In this document: in pieces, positions 35,314 through 48,151 of the stretch
Layout: every line of letters begins with the position of its first letter
Position numbering within the stretch: the stretch's first letter is position 1
Assembly (NCBI GenBank): GCA_948567375.1
Contig: OX419759.1
Coordinates: 9,082,744 to 9,146,743, forward strand
Length of the DNA stretch: 64,000 nucleotides
DNA from: Lunularia cruciata
Taxonomy: Eukaryota; Streptophyta; Marchantiopsida; Lunulariales; Lunulariaceae
Direction: 5' to 3'
Position numbers and translations under genes: made by a program
Notes under the pieces: model-generated
The model's input: only the letters and a program-made list of their open reading frames with translations
Told to the model about the DNA's origin: nothing
Database searches by the model: none

Positions 35314-37712
35314 ATGCCGACAACACAAATGAGGTCAATTTGGTTGCTCGTGTTAGCATCAGCTACCTTGATGTTGCTCACAGGAGTTGCAGATGCTGAT
35401 CACAGTGATCCTAAGTATGGGACATTCCGCCCTGGCTTACATCTGGACTTCTACAACAGAACCTGCCCTTCAGCGAAGGATATAGTTTTGAGAGTTATCA
35501 GGAAACTAGTTCTTGCAAATCCTAAACTACCGGCACAGCTTGTTCGGCTGCATTTCCATGACTGCTTCGTTCGAGTAAGTGGAGTAGATCTAGAAGGTTG
35601 GTAAATGCTAAAAGGATAGAATAATTCACACTGTGTCACTTGCAAATGCAGAAAGTATCTACCTGTATCATGAAGTAACTTTGGACTGTTACCGTCATGA
35701 CGAGAGCCACCTTTCTTATCATAGACGATCATAGAGAACAAAGTTGTCGAGGTACAAATAAAATTAGCCAGAACGCAACCAACCTAAATCTGAGTGCTTC
35801 CAGGTCCACACAATTCTAGGGAATACTCACATTACTGCTGGTGTAGGTATTTGGATTCAAATCGCCATTAAGACTAGAGCGAAAGTTAATATTTATAGTT
35901 TGTCCAGCTGTTGGAACCAGGAACTTAGCCATCTTACTTGCTCAAACTTTTACGAAAGCTTATGCCTTTGAGATGCAGATGCAGAGAGCAAAACTGAGGA
36001 ATTCTGATGATGAGTGTTTGATTCAGGGATGTGATGCATCGGTAATGATTGTTTCAACTCCGGATAACTCAGCAGAACTCGACAGCCGTGCAAACAGGAA
36101 CTCACTCAAAGGACTTGACGAGATAAAACAAGTCAAAGAAGAGATCGAGAAAGAATGTCGTGGAGTTGTTTCCTGTGCAGACATTATAGCTCTGGCTGCG
36201 CGTGATTCTCTGGTTGTGGTAAGTATCTTGCCCTATATTCCCGAGTGTAGGAAAGATCGTTATTGCAAGACTGGTTATTGATTCTGATGTAGATCTTCAG
36301 AAAAATGTAGTGTGATCCCATGATAGCCTGTCAATCAGTCATTATTAGGATCAGTGTCAATTTGGACGTCTCCATCGATCTGGAAGTCCCCATTAGAGTT
36401 CTAATGAATCTAATCAAACTTTTGTAGTTTTTGGCAAAGTAAGTTTTTTCTGGTCACTATTCTGGGTCTGTTGTGTAAATGTGATCTGGGCAGTAGTCTT
36501 TTCTCTGCCGCTACAGTACTACGTCTCAAATTCTATGCTTTAATCTATTACTGAGACTCAGCACACGGATTCAGCATCACAATATAGCTCTCTTTTATCA
36601 ACAATTGAATCATTGGACTCTCAACAAAAAAGTAGCTACAAGCTGGCGTAGTGCTAATTTAGAATCACTGGAATCAACACTATTGACTGCATATTCCATG
36701 TGTATACAACTGCGATACATATCGGAGTTGGGCAGAAGACCTCCAGATCTCTGAAAAGCAAGAAGACAAATCTTATACCTTGTTTGAACGAAATGCTCAG
36801 TGGTTCTCTTTACACTCTTTGGTAATGAGCAGAGTAGAGGAGTATCTGCGGACTATCCCGTTCCTCTAGGACGGAGAGACGGTTCTGTTTCTAAAGTAGC
36901 TGAAGCTGATGCTAAGTTACCAGGCCCTTTCTCAGACTTCACCCAGCTGACAAGGAGCTTTGCAGTTCAAAACCTCTCTATGACGGATTTGGTGGTGCTA
37001 TCAGGTAACTTTATACAGACAAAGCTCCGAAGACGGCAATTGCAAGCACATAAAGATGACTTCAGATTTCTGTCTCTTCGGAAGTAAAGTTTTAAAATTT
37101 TCGAAGGCTTTAGAGCTTAATATGTTTCTCAATTCCAAGAAATGACTTATACTACATGAATTCAAATTATCATCGACCTGATCTCAAGTTCGGCGACTTC
37201 GTTTGCTGTCTCTACTGCCCAATAGATATCGAACGCCTTTCTGGTTCCCTCTAAAGAAACATATTATATATTGTACTTACGCTTTTGATTTCTGTAAAGG
37301 TGCACACACGTTTGGAGTCACTCACTGCAACTTCATCTACCGTCGCCTGTACAACTTCTCAAGTACGAGCGCCACCGACCCAGCGCTTGACACCAGCTTC
37401 GCTAATGATTTGAAGAAACAATGTCCAATTTCCACTCCTCAGAGTACTGCGGAAGTTATGTTAGATCCCACTTTGGGAGGAAGATGGTTTGACGAGGAGT
37501 ACTACGAAAACGTGCTGGAAGGCAAAGGTACTTTTGTATCAGACAATGCTCTCATCACGGACGCCGCAAGTAGAGCCATGGTAACTGAGTTGGGGGATAG
37601 CACATCGCTTCTGTTCCTGGAAAAGTTTGGTATTTCGATGGTGAAGATGGGACAGATTGACATAAAAACTGGAAGCGAAGGCACTATTCATACAAACTGC
37701 AGCCGGGTATAG
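35314..37712 (+). CDS. class III (secretory) peroxidase, four exons
   Basis: Heme peroxidase that uses hydrogen peroxide to oxidise phenolics and other donors in the cell wall or apoplast. Exons are 35314-35574, 36027-36218, 36833-37004 and 37300-37712. All introns are GT-AG, with phases 0, 0 and 1, and the 192-bp second exon is typical of the family. The product has 345 residues. Residues 1 to about 28 form a signal peptide (WLLVLASATLMLLTG). Distal Arg78 and His82 lie in RLHFHDCFV, Ca2+ ligands in GCDAS from residue 88, and proximal His211 in SGAHTFG. Eight Cys are placed for the four family disulfides. Sequons are N-R-T, N-L-S, N-F-S and N-C-S. The ATG at 35314 was chosen because it sits just before the signal peptide; a second ATG at 35329 would also give one, and the ATG at 35245 would add a non-hydrophobic extension. 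The chain ends TNCSRV without a vacuolar-type tail. The usual Gly-Gly-Pro after AARDS is replaced by SRGVSADY. No damage is seen. Confidence 0.95.
35575..36026 (+). other. peroxidase intron 1
   Basis: 452 bp, donor CGA|GTAAGT, acceptor GATTCAG|GGATGT. It lies at the conserved place between HFHDCFV-R and GCDAS, phase 0. Confidence 0.93.
36219..36832 (+). other. peroxidase intron 2
   Basis: 614 bp, donor GTG|GTAAGT, acceptor GAGCAG|AGTAGA, phase 0, after AARDSLVV. The acceptor is the only AG nearby that keeps the frame into VPLGRRDG. Confidence 0.88.
37005..37299 (+). other. peroxidase intron 3
   Basis: 295 bp, donor TCAG|GTAACT, acceptor TGTAAAG|GTGCAC, phase 1, splitting the Gly codon of the proximal-His motif SGAHTFG. 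Confidence 0.92.
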
Positions 37713-37746
37713 GCTTCTTTCACTCAACCATAGCTGCACGAAATTG

Positions 37747-37765
37747 AATAAAGAGACTGAATAAA
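37747..37765 (+). terminator. peroxidase polyadenylation signals
   Basis: Two AATAAA hexamers, at 37747-37752 and 37760-37765, lie 35-50 nt after the stop codon, which fits a plant near-upstream polyadenylation element. Confidence 0.6.
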
Positions 37766-39329
37766 AGCTCCATGGAAATGTGAAAGAACGCTCAAAGAAT
37801 AAGCGTATATAATATAGCTCTAGTGTGCCTTGCTAGCAACAGTTTGAAAAAGAAAAACATCTAGCTGATTAGCCACACCTTGTTAATGAAGGCTTTAGAT
37901 CTGCATATGTTACTGTAGAGTTCTGAAGTTCGAGTTGGCGACGGATGTAAACATGTACTTTGAAGAGCATCTGTTGATGTAATGATTCCTCAGGTAACTT
38001 TTGAAACGTTTGGTTATACTATTTTTCTGTAACATGCTTGCAATTTCAATGATGAATGTAAAGATGAGTTTGTCTATCTATTCATATTCATCCCAATATT
38101 GATCTCAATGAAATCATAGTAACGGTGTTGCGGGTATTGATAACTTGTGATATAGAAACTTTAGGATGTTCCAATTCAAACATTGATCACATTTTGAGTT
38201 TAGTGTCAAAAAAGAAACTGAATACCAATTTTATTCTCCTCCAAAAGCTTGGTAATATATGCATTTACATACCATAGATGTTGGTTTATTCAAAATAAAA
38301 TGGTAAAATGCTAGCTGCTAGCATATAATTAGCAAATGTCATTATAACTATAATAATAATTTTCAAAGATTGGGGCAAGGCCTTCTACGGCTATTGTTAA
38401 ATTTTCAGGGGAAACATCATTGCTCATTGCATTTCTATCTCAGTACAACATATTAGACATTTGGACTTCAAATACACAATTCTCAAGTCACCAGAGTCTG
38501 AAAATAAGAGCAAGAAGAAGAAAAGGGCAATTCATTGATTGACGATACGGGTTAAATAACTGAGTTTCTACAAGGCATTTTTACCTACGTACGTTTGATA
38601 AAGGTACTCATAGGAGCCCGGTGGCATATGAAAATATTATCGATTTCTGGAAGAGAAGAGACACAAGAATGAAAATACACATTCCACATATACTGCAGAT
38701 TTAAAATATGCACATCATGAAGTTATTGAATTTTTCTCTAACTTTATTTCAGGTTCGGCGACATCAATCAGGATTTTTCAATGAGCTAGTTAGAATTCGC
38801 GTCCACCAGTGCTAGCTACTGCATGTATCGATCGACAATCCGTAATTGTAGTATTTTTTGTATTTTTTTATGCATAGTCCTCAGAGCTTCAAAACTATAT
38901 TGAAATTCTGTAAACAACTCAACGTTTTTGTGTGCTCAATATAAAGTGTGATAATTTTTGACAAGATAATCCCCAATCCCTTTACCTCGTTACAACACTA
39001 TTTCATAGCAATTACGAAAGCACGACATTTATGAGTCTCAATCATGCTTGATTTCCGGAGTAAAAGATCCTAGAAGACGAAACATTTATTTTAAGACACA
39101 CAGCACACTCCACAACAAAAAAGATTTCGAATCATGATTTATGATATGGTTGAGGAACTTAGTCTTTCGTTTCTCACGACTGTCTTAGTGCTCTGCACTA
39201 GCGCCGAGTAATTCTGCAGAGGGTGCTTTCTACTTTTCATAATATTTGAGTTACAATGAAGATATGATCGGATTTTCATCATTTCGTATAGAGAAGACTT
39301 ACTTCAAAAAATATTTCTTAGTACGTTAA
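37766..39329. other. peroxidase 3' flank, no gene seen
   Basis: AT-rich low-copy DNA with no motif-bearing frame. It ends where the presumed 5' LTR of element G begins. Confidence 0.45.
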
Positions 39330-40399
39330 TGTAGTCTGGGCAAAGTAGCTGCTGAGTGCTGAGTGCCATGTCGGCTGCAGGCAAGTAGGCAGCCAAGGAA
39401 CTGCTTCGGGAATTGAAGTACAGGATTTCCTTTCCGGGGGAGTCACTGGCTTTGGGACAATCAACACTAGAGGCATTGGACCATCCAACCGTGGGACATT
39501 CTTCTTCTTACGGGACGGAGATCGGTTGAGGGATTCCTCTCTACAGGATGCACAAGCGAACGGGCACAGATTGCTAAGATTCGTAAAGTGTAAAATAGTA
39601 GGAAAAGTTCGGTAGGTAGTGAATGTTACGGTACGCTGATGCTCTCAAGCAATGTAGTCTAGATTACAATCAAGGATTAGGAGCAAATTGGCATTTATGG
39701 CATTCGAAGGAGACGGGCCACCAAAGAAGAAGTATTGGGGAGGGAGTAGAAAATTCTTTTAGGGTTCAATCCCACTTATATAAGGGAGCTTAGTCCACTA
39801 TGGTGGGGTTCATGATTTTCATGAGTCTTTCAATAGGCTGTCTAGTAGTGCGAGTCTGAATGTTAACTAGTGGAGAGGAGGACTCAGCATGACAAAGGAA
39901 GGTTGTCGAGGAAGGTTGTCAAGCAGTATTGGAGTGTCCCTCGCAGGGTCGGTGGTGGCACTTATTTTGTATGTGTCAGCTTGTAATCAAGATACATAAA
40001 ACCTAAATACCTTATCCCATTGCTTTATTTTGGATACATGTATGGATGATTACTAGTACCAATTGGTGATTATGCAATGTGTATGATGTGGTGCTATTGC
40101 TAATCCTTGATACCCCTTGACAACCAATACAGGATGTCATGCTGTTCTCCCATAGTGCAAGGATTGATTGACAGAGAGTGACAACCAAGGAGGTCAAAGT
40201 GCTCATAGGGGTGACAAACCTGCGGGCCATCTCTTGGGTTAAGTGTCCAACGGTAATATCCTATCCTGCAGCACAGATACGTACACTATAGGAATCCTGT
40301 CTGCAGTTCCTCCCAAGGCCGGAGAAGGGCCACATAAGGGCTATACTGCAATTCCCTTGTCTTGTAGCCAAACTATGGGTTAGGTCAAGCCCGCTGACA
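39330..40399 (+). repeat. presumed 5' LTR of element G
   Basis: The right edge is set by GCCCGCTGACA just before the primer site. A TATA box TATATAA lies at 39777-39783. The left edge is a guess from TGTAGTCTGGG at 39330; without the other LTR it cannot be fixed. Confidence 0.55.
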
Positions 40400-40403
40400 C
40401 TTT

Positions 40404-40421
40404 TGGCGCCATTGTTGGGGA
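40404..40421 (+). other. primer-binding site of element G (tRNA-Asp type)
   Basis: TGGCGCCATTGTTGGGGA resembles TGGCGCCGTTGCCGGGGA, the tRNA-Asp-type primer site known from Athila and related elements. It differs from the iMet type of elements C and D. Confidence 0.82.
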
Positions 40422-40849
40422 ACTTGTACGTCCTCTCCACTCCCTTCTAAATTTGCGCTGGCTGCCGATATTCACTACCATCCCATGAGGATGCGGCTGT
40501 GTTTTGTGCCGGGGAAGCATTCCTTCCTATGTTAAGAACAATACCTATTTTTGGTTTGATAGAGGCATTACCTCTCATATCTACAAGTGCAACTATTTTT
40601 GGTTAGGGGGACACATTACCTCCCATTTCTACAGGAAACACAATTGCTATGCAAAGGAAAGCATCACCTCTCATTTTTTAAAATACTATTGGATTTAATT
40701 TGGAAGACTTGTTACATTCCAACTCAACAAAGGAGACATTTTTTAATCAGGAGGAAGTGCTACCTCTTGTTCCCATTTGTACTTTGGTTTTCAAACCGTG
40801 GGAAGCATTACCTCTTCCATTCACCAATACCATTGCAAAATTCAAGTGA

Positions 40850-42060
40850 AGTGTCCAAGGGACCCTTTCTGCTTTCCATTGCATCCAGCAGCTGCTCAAT
40901 CCCCTCCAACTACAAAATCCCAACTCTTGCAGTTCTTGTAGTCTACCTACAATGACTTCAACCTTGGGAGGCAAAAATAATTGCATACCTCTTACAAACA
41001 TTTGAGAATGTTTGTATGACACAAAGTATTGTGGATGATGCCCCCATGGCATGGCAATTGGCCAATGCTTTATTGGAATCATGCAACATTGGTTCAGAAA
41101 CCTTGCCCCTACCAGAAGGATAAGTTATGCATTGATAAGAGTAGAAGGACAACAAGAATACATCTATCCAAACCACAAGCACAACTGAGGAACAAAATAA
41201 ACAAACTATGCAAAGGACACAATGAAACCATGCAAGGATTTATTCAAAGATTCCAATACATAGCATCAATGATAATACCAACCCCAAACCCTACAAAAAC
41301 TCTCAATTGGTTTAAAGATGCTCTACTTGAGGATATCCAAAAAAATTCATTTACAACAAGGCTGCAAATCTAACCAAAACACACTTTGAGGAAACACACT
41401 ACTTTGGCACACACACTATGGCACAATGCCTGGAATTCCTTAACTTCATAATGCGAGCACCCATAAAAAATGACCCACACAATAATGCTGGTCCTAACAA
41501 GACTGTGCATTTCATTGGAGTAGAAAAAGCTTTTGTCCAAGTAGAACCGGCCCCAATCAATGAAAGTGCTAATATGGAAGCAACCACCTTTTTTACAACT
41601 TTATCTTGCACATACGTTGTGCCTGGTCCAATCACTACCTTCAGCTCCAAGAGCTACTCTGGAAGGTTGATGAAGTAACCATGTGCAAAGAATTACTCAG
41701 TCTGTCTTGGAAATGTACAAGACAAAAATCTCTATGTTTGATACCCTCACAAGACAGCCGCCCACTTTTGTCATAAAAAACTATGACATTTTGACTAATT
41801 TGGCCAACATCAATGCCAACTTTATTTCCAAACAGCTATGCAAAGTGTCCCCTATAGAGAACAATAAACTTCAGAACTTTCTATTGAAGGAGCAGCCCAC
41901 AGTATGCTTCAAAGAACTGCTGATCAAAAAGTTCCAACCATAGGGACAAGATCCCACAGAATCACCCTCAACTCCAGCTGTGGGTAGCATGCACCCTTTG
42001 ACTCAAGGATGCCCATAGACCTTGACAACGAAAAAGCCCGCATGCTACTTTTGTAGACAT
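40850..42060 (+). pseudogene. Element G gag, degenerate
   Basis: Fragments at 41029-41373, 41418-41678 and 41683-41943 carry a capsid-like helical region (NKLCKGHNETMQGFIQRF, PNPTKTLNWFKDAL) and a conserved segment (VHFIGVEKAFVQVEPAPINE, MEATTFFTT, TYVVPGPITT). Near 42030-42060 a partial zinc-knuckle-like CYFCRH is followed by stops. Frames shift at least twice. Confidence 0.65.
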
Positions 42061-42480
42061 TGAATCACTAGATAACCAGGTCTTGTACACCAGGTTCCAC
42101 AGCCCCAATATCCTTGTAACAATTGAAGGTAATGTCATTCCAACCTATCACATTGACTCAAGGTCCTCAATAAATATCATGACCAAGGAAGTCATGGAGA
42201 CATGGGGCTCAAGGAGATGACAATAACTTCTACTCTTCTCAGAATGGCAATGGGAGATGACATCACTCCCTCAAACTATTGGCAAAGGTCCCTACACTCA
42301 TCAGCAAGCAGACCTTCTTAGTTGATTACTTGATCATGGACATGCTTGCCCCGGCACACTTCCCTCTATTGTTGGGCATCTTGTGGTTGGTAGAGGCTGA
42401 TGTCATCACCTCTTGGAAAACTAGAAAACTGATCTTCAGAAGGAGATCAAAACACTCAATATTTCCAATGTACCCAACCA
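42061..42480 (+). pseudogene. Element G protease, degenerate
   Basis: Across frames the sequence reads VTIEGNVIPTYHIDSRSSIN and IMTKEVMETWG, which align with the retropepsin active-site loop and following helix. The Gly after D-S is Arg. LLGILWLVEADV at 42279-42566 corresponds to the [IL]LG-x-x-W region at the end of the domain. Confidence 0.65.
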
Positions 42481-44130
42481 TGCCAATTTCAAGCTTAGAT
42501 CAGGAAGGAGAACCAACATTGATGCATCAAGTCTTGCTCATGTTGACAACAATGAGGAGCTCATAGATGCCATTGCTAATTGTCTATTCAATAATTGGGG
42601 TTCAGATGAGTGGCCTTACCATACCCAAAGTTACAAATGCCTTCTTCCCAGCTAGCTTCTCATCAATTTCCCACCAAGGTCACCAAGATCACAAAGTATT
42701 CTTAACATGCTTGCTTCCTTGACACTTGACAACGCCTCCTTGGACTCAAAGGACAAATATACAAATTTTCGTGACATTATCTACCATTGGCCCAAGTTGC
42801 CTTTGCTTTACACAAAGGATCATACTCGTGAAACCTTGACTACATCTTGATGATACAACAAGGATGATATTGATTACAAAGATGATGAAACTAAGGACAA
42901 ATGCCTTGATCTTGATGGGCATCTTCATGACAATACCCTTATTCCACAAAAAAAATTCATCATCACTTCTACACTCAAGAATAAATTTTTTATTGAAGCA
43001 GAAAATGACCACTCCTTGCCCCCGCAGCTCAACCCTTCTCCAACACAAAGACACCCCTTGTGGTGATAAAACCAATAAACCCACAAAGCAAGTGGTGAAG
43101 GAACAAGAAGCTAATCAAGAAATTCCAAAAGACATTTTACAACACAATTTCTTGGAGAAATGCCCAGAGTAGTCTTTCAAACCATTCTTCTTCACATTCT
43201 AGTCATAGACAAGTTCCATGACCTAGACATTTCATGCACATATGAGCAATCAAAACATTTGAAAATCAGCACCAACATCCCAATAAACAACTAACTCACC
43301 TATCAAAGTATCTTCCATGAGATCTGAAATGTCTTTGCCTATGACATGTACAAAGCTTTTGGGTGTTGGCCTCCAATGGTGTCAGCATAGAATTTTACTC
43401 CATTTGGATGCTACCCCAATTAGGTCCAAATCTTACCGGTTGAACCCAATTTACTCTCAAAAGGTGTGAGGCAAACTAGATGAGCTACTCAAGTGCAGGT
43501 CTCATATATCCTATAGGTGAAATAGAGTGGGCTTCTCTGATCTTAGTAGTCCTAAAGAAGGATACAAGAAAGGTGCAAATATATGTTGAATTTTAGAAGT
43601 AAAATGCCCAAACCATCCTAGACTCCTTTCAATCTTGTTCATAGATATGTTGCTAGAGAAGGTTGCACATACCAATGCTTCTCATTCATGGATGGGTATT
43701 CTAGCTACAACCAGATTGTTATTGCCCCAAAGGACCAGTACAGAACACTTTTGTCATTAAGTGGAGCACCTATGCTTATTGGGTGATGTCCTTTGGATTA
43801 AAAAATGTTCCCACAACATTCCAACACTACATGATGAACTTCTTCAACCAAGTCAAGATGGAAATGGAATTATATGTTGATAACTTGTGAGTGCATAGCA
43901 CTACTAGTGACCACATCTGGGTACTCCAAGCCATTTTACACATTTTCAACCAAGTGCAGATTTGCCTCAACCTATAGAAGTGTTTATTTGCAGTCTTGGC
44001 CCACTCCTTGGCCACCTTGTTTGTGAGAATGATATAATGGTGGATCCCAAAAAGATCTATATTATCCAAGAGTTGCCTGCATCAGAGACAATATATGAGC
44101 TTTGCAACTTTCTAGGTTGTACAAGCTATT
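42481..44130 (+). pseudogene. Element G linker and reverse transcriptase, degenerate
   Basis: 42480-43180 is a charged linker with stops. From about 43440 RT motifs appear across frames: IEWASLILVVLKKD-like, MDGYSSYNQIVIAPKDQ, VMSFGLKNVPTTFQHYMM and the catalytic box YVDN at 43873-43884, where the second Asp has become Asn. The downstream connection includes a VDPKKI-like segment. Confidence 0.75.
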
Positions 44131-44149
44131 ACTAACAATATATCCACAT

Positions 44150-44406
44150 GTACACAAAGATTGCTTTCACACTATTGGCCCTACAACACTCAATACTCTA
44201 CTTTGTCCAGATGGACCAATGTACAAATGACAAACCTTAAAATAGAACATGGCTGTTGCATTGATCTTGGTTGGGACTTAGTTTTTCATGTCTTTATCAA
44301 CACCTCAAACACTACCATGGGTGCAATCTTGGCACAATATGATGACAAACTCCAAGAACGCCCAATGTTGTGTTTTGGTTTGCATAGCCCAAGAAATGTA
44401 AGTTAA
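44150..44406 (+). pseudogene. Element G RNase H, first half only
   Basis: The 81-codon frame has VFHVFINTSNTTMGAILAQ, where the catalytic Asp of V-F-V-D-A-S is Asn, and ends after ERPMLCFGLHSPRNVS. The later RNase H motifs (T-D-H, H-A-D) are missing. The element is broken here and picks up again at the integrase past 60830. Confidence 0.75.
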
Positions 44407-44704
44407 ATGTGGATTATCCCTATATTATTGGAGTAATTTGTAGGATGGATCCCACTATTGAGCTATTACCATGTGAGCAATCTATGTATATGTAAGTGAC
44501 TTGCCATGTGGATTATAATCTTGTCCTCTTTAAGGGATTTGATGTGTATAGGTAGTGGAGAGCTGATAGACAAGGAGGTGTTTTTTTGTGACTATGATTA
44601 AATATTTATAGGTTTGCTAGAGTATTTTTAAGGATTACATGTACCTTTTGATCCACAAATTTGGCAAAAGTTGCCAAGAACCAAGAGCAAACCCTGGCAA
44701 CTTT
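44407..44704. other. junction segment of uncertain origin
   Basis: About 300 bp between the last readable G codons and the first readable F sequence. No LTR end or target duplication is visible, so the left edges of E and F were probably lost by deletion here. Confidence 0.45.
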
Positions 44705-46490
44705 ATCCAAGAGATAATGCCTCCACACCTTGGTTGCATATACCATTGCTACTTGTTCTTGATCTCAAGCATATTAATTCCTTTCTATAACGTTTAGTTG
44801 GCAAGACACAAAGGCAATGGAATGTAACCCATCTGGAAATTCTTACTATAGCATAGCTCTAATGGTAAAGTTAGAAGTATTAAAATCATCCACACAAGGT
44901 AGTTGAGGATCATATGGTTGAAGAATGAGCCTTGAAGATACCATTTGTTTCAGCTTTTGGAATCTTCTTTGTGCTTGGTGGTCTACTGAAAGCTTGAGGT
45001 CCTTCCCAAGAGGTTGGTCAATGGTACAACCACATGAGCATAATAGTGGATGAATTATCGGTAAAAACTTGCCAATCCATTAAATTTTTGCACTTCTATG
45101 GGATCCTTCAAAGTAGGCCAATCAATTAATGACCTTGACTTTCTCCTCTTCCATCTTGATCCTCTTTTATAAGATTTCATGACCCAAGAAGGTAGAATCC
45201 TTTTGCCAAAAGGCACACATTGATTTCTTGTACTAAAACTGCCATTGACCTAATCTTCTTAGGACTTCTTGCACATGATATGCATGTTTTACCTCCATCT
45301 TGCTTTAGATTAAAATATCATCCAAGAACACCACCATGGTACCAATCCAATAATCCATCCAACACCCAATGTGTTGGATCCATGAAGATTATGGGAGCAT
45401 TAGTGAGCCCAAAAGGTAGAATTCTCCATTCAAAATGCTCATATCTTATGCAAAAGGTAGTCTTTTACACATTCTCTCTATCAATGAGAATTTACCAATA
45501 GCCAATTTAAAGATCCAGCTTGGAGAAGTATTATGCCCCATTTAATTGATCTAGAAATTCATCAATTTGAGGCAAGGGATATGCATTTTCACTATTTGTT
45601 TATTGAGGATATGACAATCAATACAAAAGCAAAGTCCTCCATCTTTCTTTGGGATAAATAGTATCAGTGTTACCCAAGGAGATGTACTATGTTGTATGAA
45701 ATCCTTCTCCAACAACTCTATCAGTGTTGTTTGAAGCTCTTCCAACTCTTTTGGTAAGAGCCAATAGATTGGTCTATTCATTGGAGTACTTCCTAACAAT
45801 AACTCAATCTTGAAGAGCATACCATGATTGGGGCTAATCCCTTATGGAGATCATTTGGAAACACATCTACAAATGCTTGAACTATTTGATCAACAATTTC
45901 TTGATGTGACTTTTGGTCTTCATCAAATTCTCCATGTGCAATCAATTTGATCCACACCGCAAAATAGGAATATCTTTCATCAAGGCTTGATCTATGGCTA
46001 TTTTATTGATAAATTTCCCATCTTGGGATTGACTATTATTAGGTGTCTTACTCAAAAGTGCCAAGACAACCTTATTGATAATTCTTACATTTGCATTGTA
46101 CTTTCTGGAATTCAAACCAAGACAAACCTTGAATGATATCATAGAGTAGAGGTGCCATTGTAAACCTTATACACTCCAAAAACTCCTTCCTAATTTTGAA
46201 TGTAACAAGATTTGAGGGTATTGAAGGCAAAATCCTTTCTACCATCTACCATCTACCATCATCAATCTACTTTCAATTATTGGCTTGACAAGAATACTTA
46301 ATTCTTTTGTTAATTACATGGACATGAAATTCTCTAGACTTCCAAAATCAAACAAAATCCTACAACCATAGCCAAATATCTTACCTTGCAAGTGAAGAAA
46401 ACTTGCATAGGTCAAGCTTTCAATCCCATTAGAACTAATCAAGTTCTCAATAGGTGGCTCAAACTCTCCTACTAGAATTCCTTGTTTCCT
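44705..46490 (-). pseudogene. Element F protease, RT and partial RNase H, degenerate
   Basis: Protease remnants lie near 46140-46480 and a Lys-rich linker at 45942-46142. The RT frame at 45551-45820 matches element C through FKIELLLGST, LLPKELEELQT, STSPW and FIPKKDGGLCF. The catalytic FLDD at 45317-45328 is intact. The connection and RNase H can be followed to the region equal to C's 10950-10990 and then stop abruptly near 44705. Confidence 0.8.
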
Positions 46491-46499
46491 TGATCATCC

Positions 46500-47400
46500 T
46501 GCTCCACAAACTCCATTGAGGCAATTTTTCAAGGTTGCACATTCTTGAGTGGACATTCAACAATGTGATGTCCAATTTGGTGACAATAAAAACAACTACC
46601 ATTTTTCATAATCTTTCTCTTTTTGCAATGCCAAGTGGTCTCCATTGGACGACATCTATCTCCATTGGTGTTGGCTCTTCCACTCATGGGTAGTGTATTG
46701 GTAGGTTTTGTGAAGGTCAAGGTCAAGACTAAGGTGTTGCAACTAAGGAATCAAAGCACTTACTCAAATGCATGGTTTCCTCCAAGTTTTTTGGTTCTCA
46801 CATAATCACTTCTAATTTGGTTTGTGACTTCAAGCTCCTCAAAAATTGATCCAAAGCTTCACTTTCTAGTATATCCTGAATTTGCATAATGGTATTTTGG
46901 AATTGAGTGATGTAGCTCCTCATAAAATAAATCAACTTCAATTTTGCCAATCTATCTTATATGGCTTGTGCAACATTTATACCTTGGAATCCCCCAATTA
47001 TTATGCTCTTGAGTTCTTCCCATGTTGAGATTGGTACAACAAATCACCGCTCAACTTGTTTTACTTATAGTCTCCACCATAGTTTTGCCACTCCATCCAA
47101 TTGACTTGAAGCCAAGAGAATTTGTCTAAATTCATCTTGAAGATTTCTTACTTCAAAATAATGTTCACAATCAAATACAAAATTCTGCACTACACCTAAG
47201 AGATTCTTACCTTCAAATATGTTGGGCTTTGGAAATTGGATTCACTCTTCTCCTTCTCAAAATGGTGCCCTTTGTACATGCTCTTATCATGATGGTATCT
47301 TTCTTCCAACAATCAAATAAGGTTCTCACTTTGTTGCTACATAGCAATGATAACTTCAAGCATTGCCACCATGGCTACTACTCTATCAAACTATCTATAG
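46500..47400 (-). pseudogene. Element F gag, degenerate, zinc knuckle intact
   Basis: Capsid remnants appear on the minus strand across 46800-47400 in broken frames. The frame at 46529-46726 holds a basic stretch and the complete zinc knuckle CFYCHQIGHHIVEC, fitting C-x2-C-x4-H-x4-C. This copy shows what element C has lost. Confidence 0.75.
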
Positions 47401-47630
47401 TTATCTAACTTAACACATAAATGCAATGTGTCCACGATTCTACGTAGGTTACAACTGGAAGTACCAAGGATAAGGTGATCACATTTAGAAAATTTTGCCC
47501 AAAGTGTGAGATGATGAACTATATAAAATGATGCTTGAGAACTACATGGACATAAAAATTCTAGTGATTTGGAGGAAATAGATTTGGTGGTCCATAAATT
47601 CCATTCATCCCATTCTTGCTTTGAAACCAA

Positions 47631-48151
47631 TGTAAAATATTGAGGAGAGAAATAGGAGAATGGAAGACCAAAGTAAAATATCACATTGGGACTTTTGAAT
47701 GAATGAAACTCTAAATGCCTAGCATAAGCTTGGGTGTTGGTATATATAGGGAACATATAAGGTTATTGAGAAGCTTCTTAAGAAGTTTTCTAAAATCCAC
47801 CTTCTTAGAGGGCAAATCAAGTTAATTGGGAAGCTTCTCAAGAAGCTTCCTACTTGGCATGCAAGCTAAACTAGTTGAGAAGCTTCCCAAGAAGCTTCCT
47901 TCTAGAAGCCGTCTACTTGGCGTGTAAGCTAAGCTAGCCAGAAAGGTTCCCAATAAGCTTCTTCCTAGAAGTCACCACTTGGCATGTTCATTACTCAATA
48001 CTTAGAAGGTACCATGTAGCTTCCTACATGTTTCTAGAATATACTTATAACTCTTGGTTAATTTGGCTTATTTGCTAAATAGAAAATAAGCCAAATTATT
48101 TTCTATTTCATTAATTTTGACTAACTTGTCTATAAATTCCATATTGTTATA
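47631..48151 (-). repeat. 5' LTR of element F
   Basis: 521 bp. On the minus strand it begins TATAACAATATGGAATTTA (C family: TGTAACAATATGGAGTTTA). It shows the same GAAGCTTC-rich U3 and a TATA region (TATATA near 47742), and ends just before the primer site TGGTTTCAAAGCAAG (47615-47629 on the minus strand), a mutated iMet type. Confidence 0.85.

Larger units (their letters stand above)
44705..48151 (-). mobile_element. Element F: truncated chromovirus of the C family
   Basis: Minus-strand relative of element C. Its 5' LTR (47631-48151) abuts element E at 48152. Leader, gag, protease, RT and the first part of RNase H follow in order down to about 44705. The rest of RNase H, integrase, chromodomain and 3' LTR are gone. 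Stops and shifts are frequent, but the zinc knuckle and the RT catalytic box are better kept than in C. Confidence 0.85.

Noticed and set aside
35575-35604. Continuation of exon 1 as a short open protein ending in SGVDLEGW
   Set aside because: This is read-through into intron 1; a consensus donor GTAAGT at 35575 joins to GCDAS in exon 2, as in all class III peroxidases.
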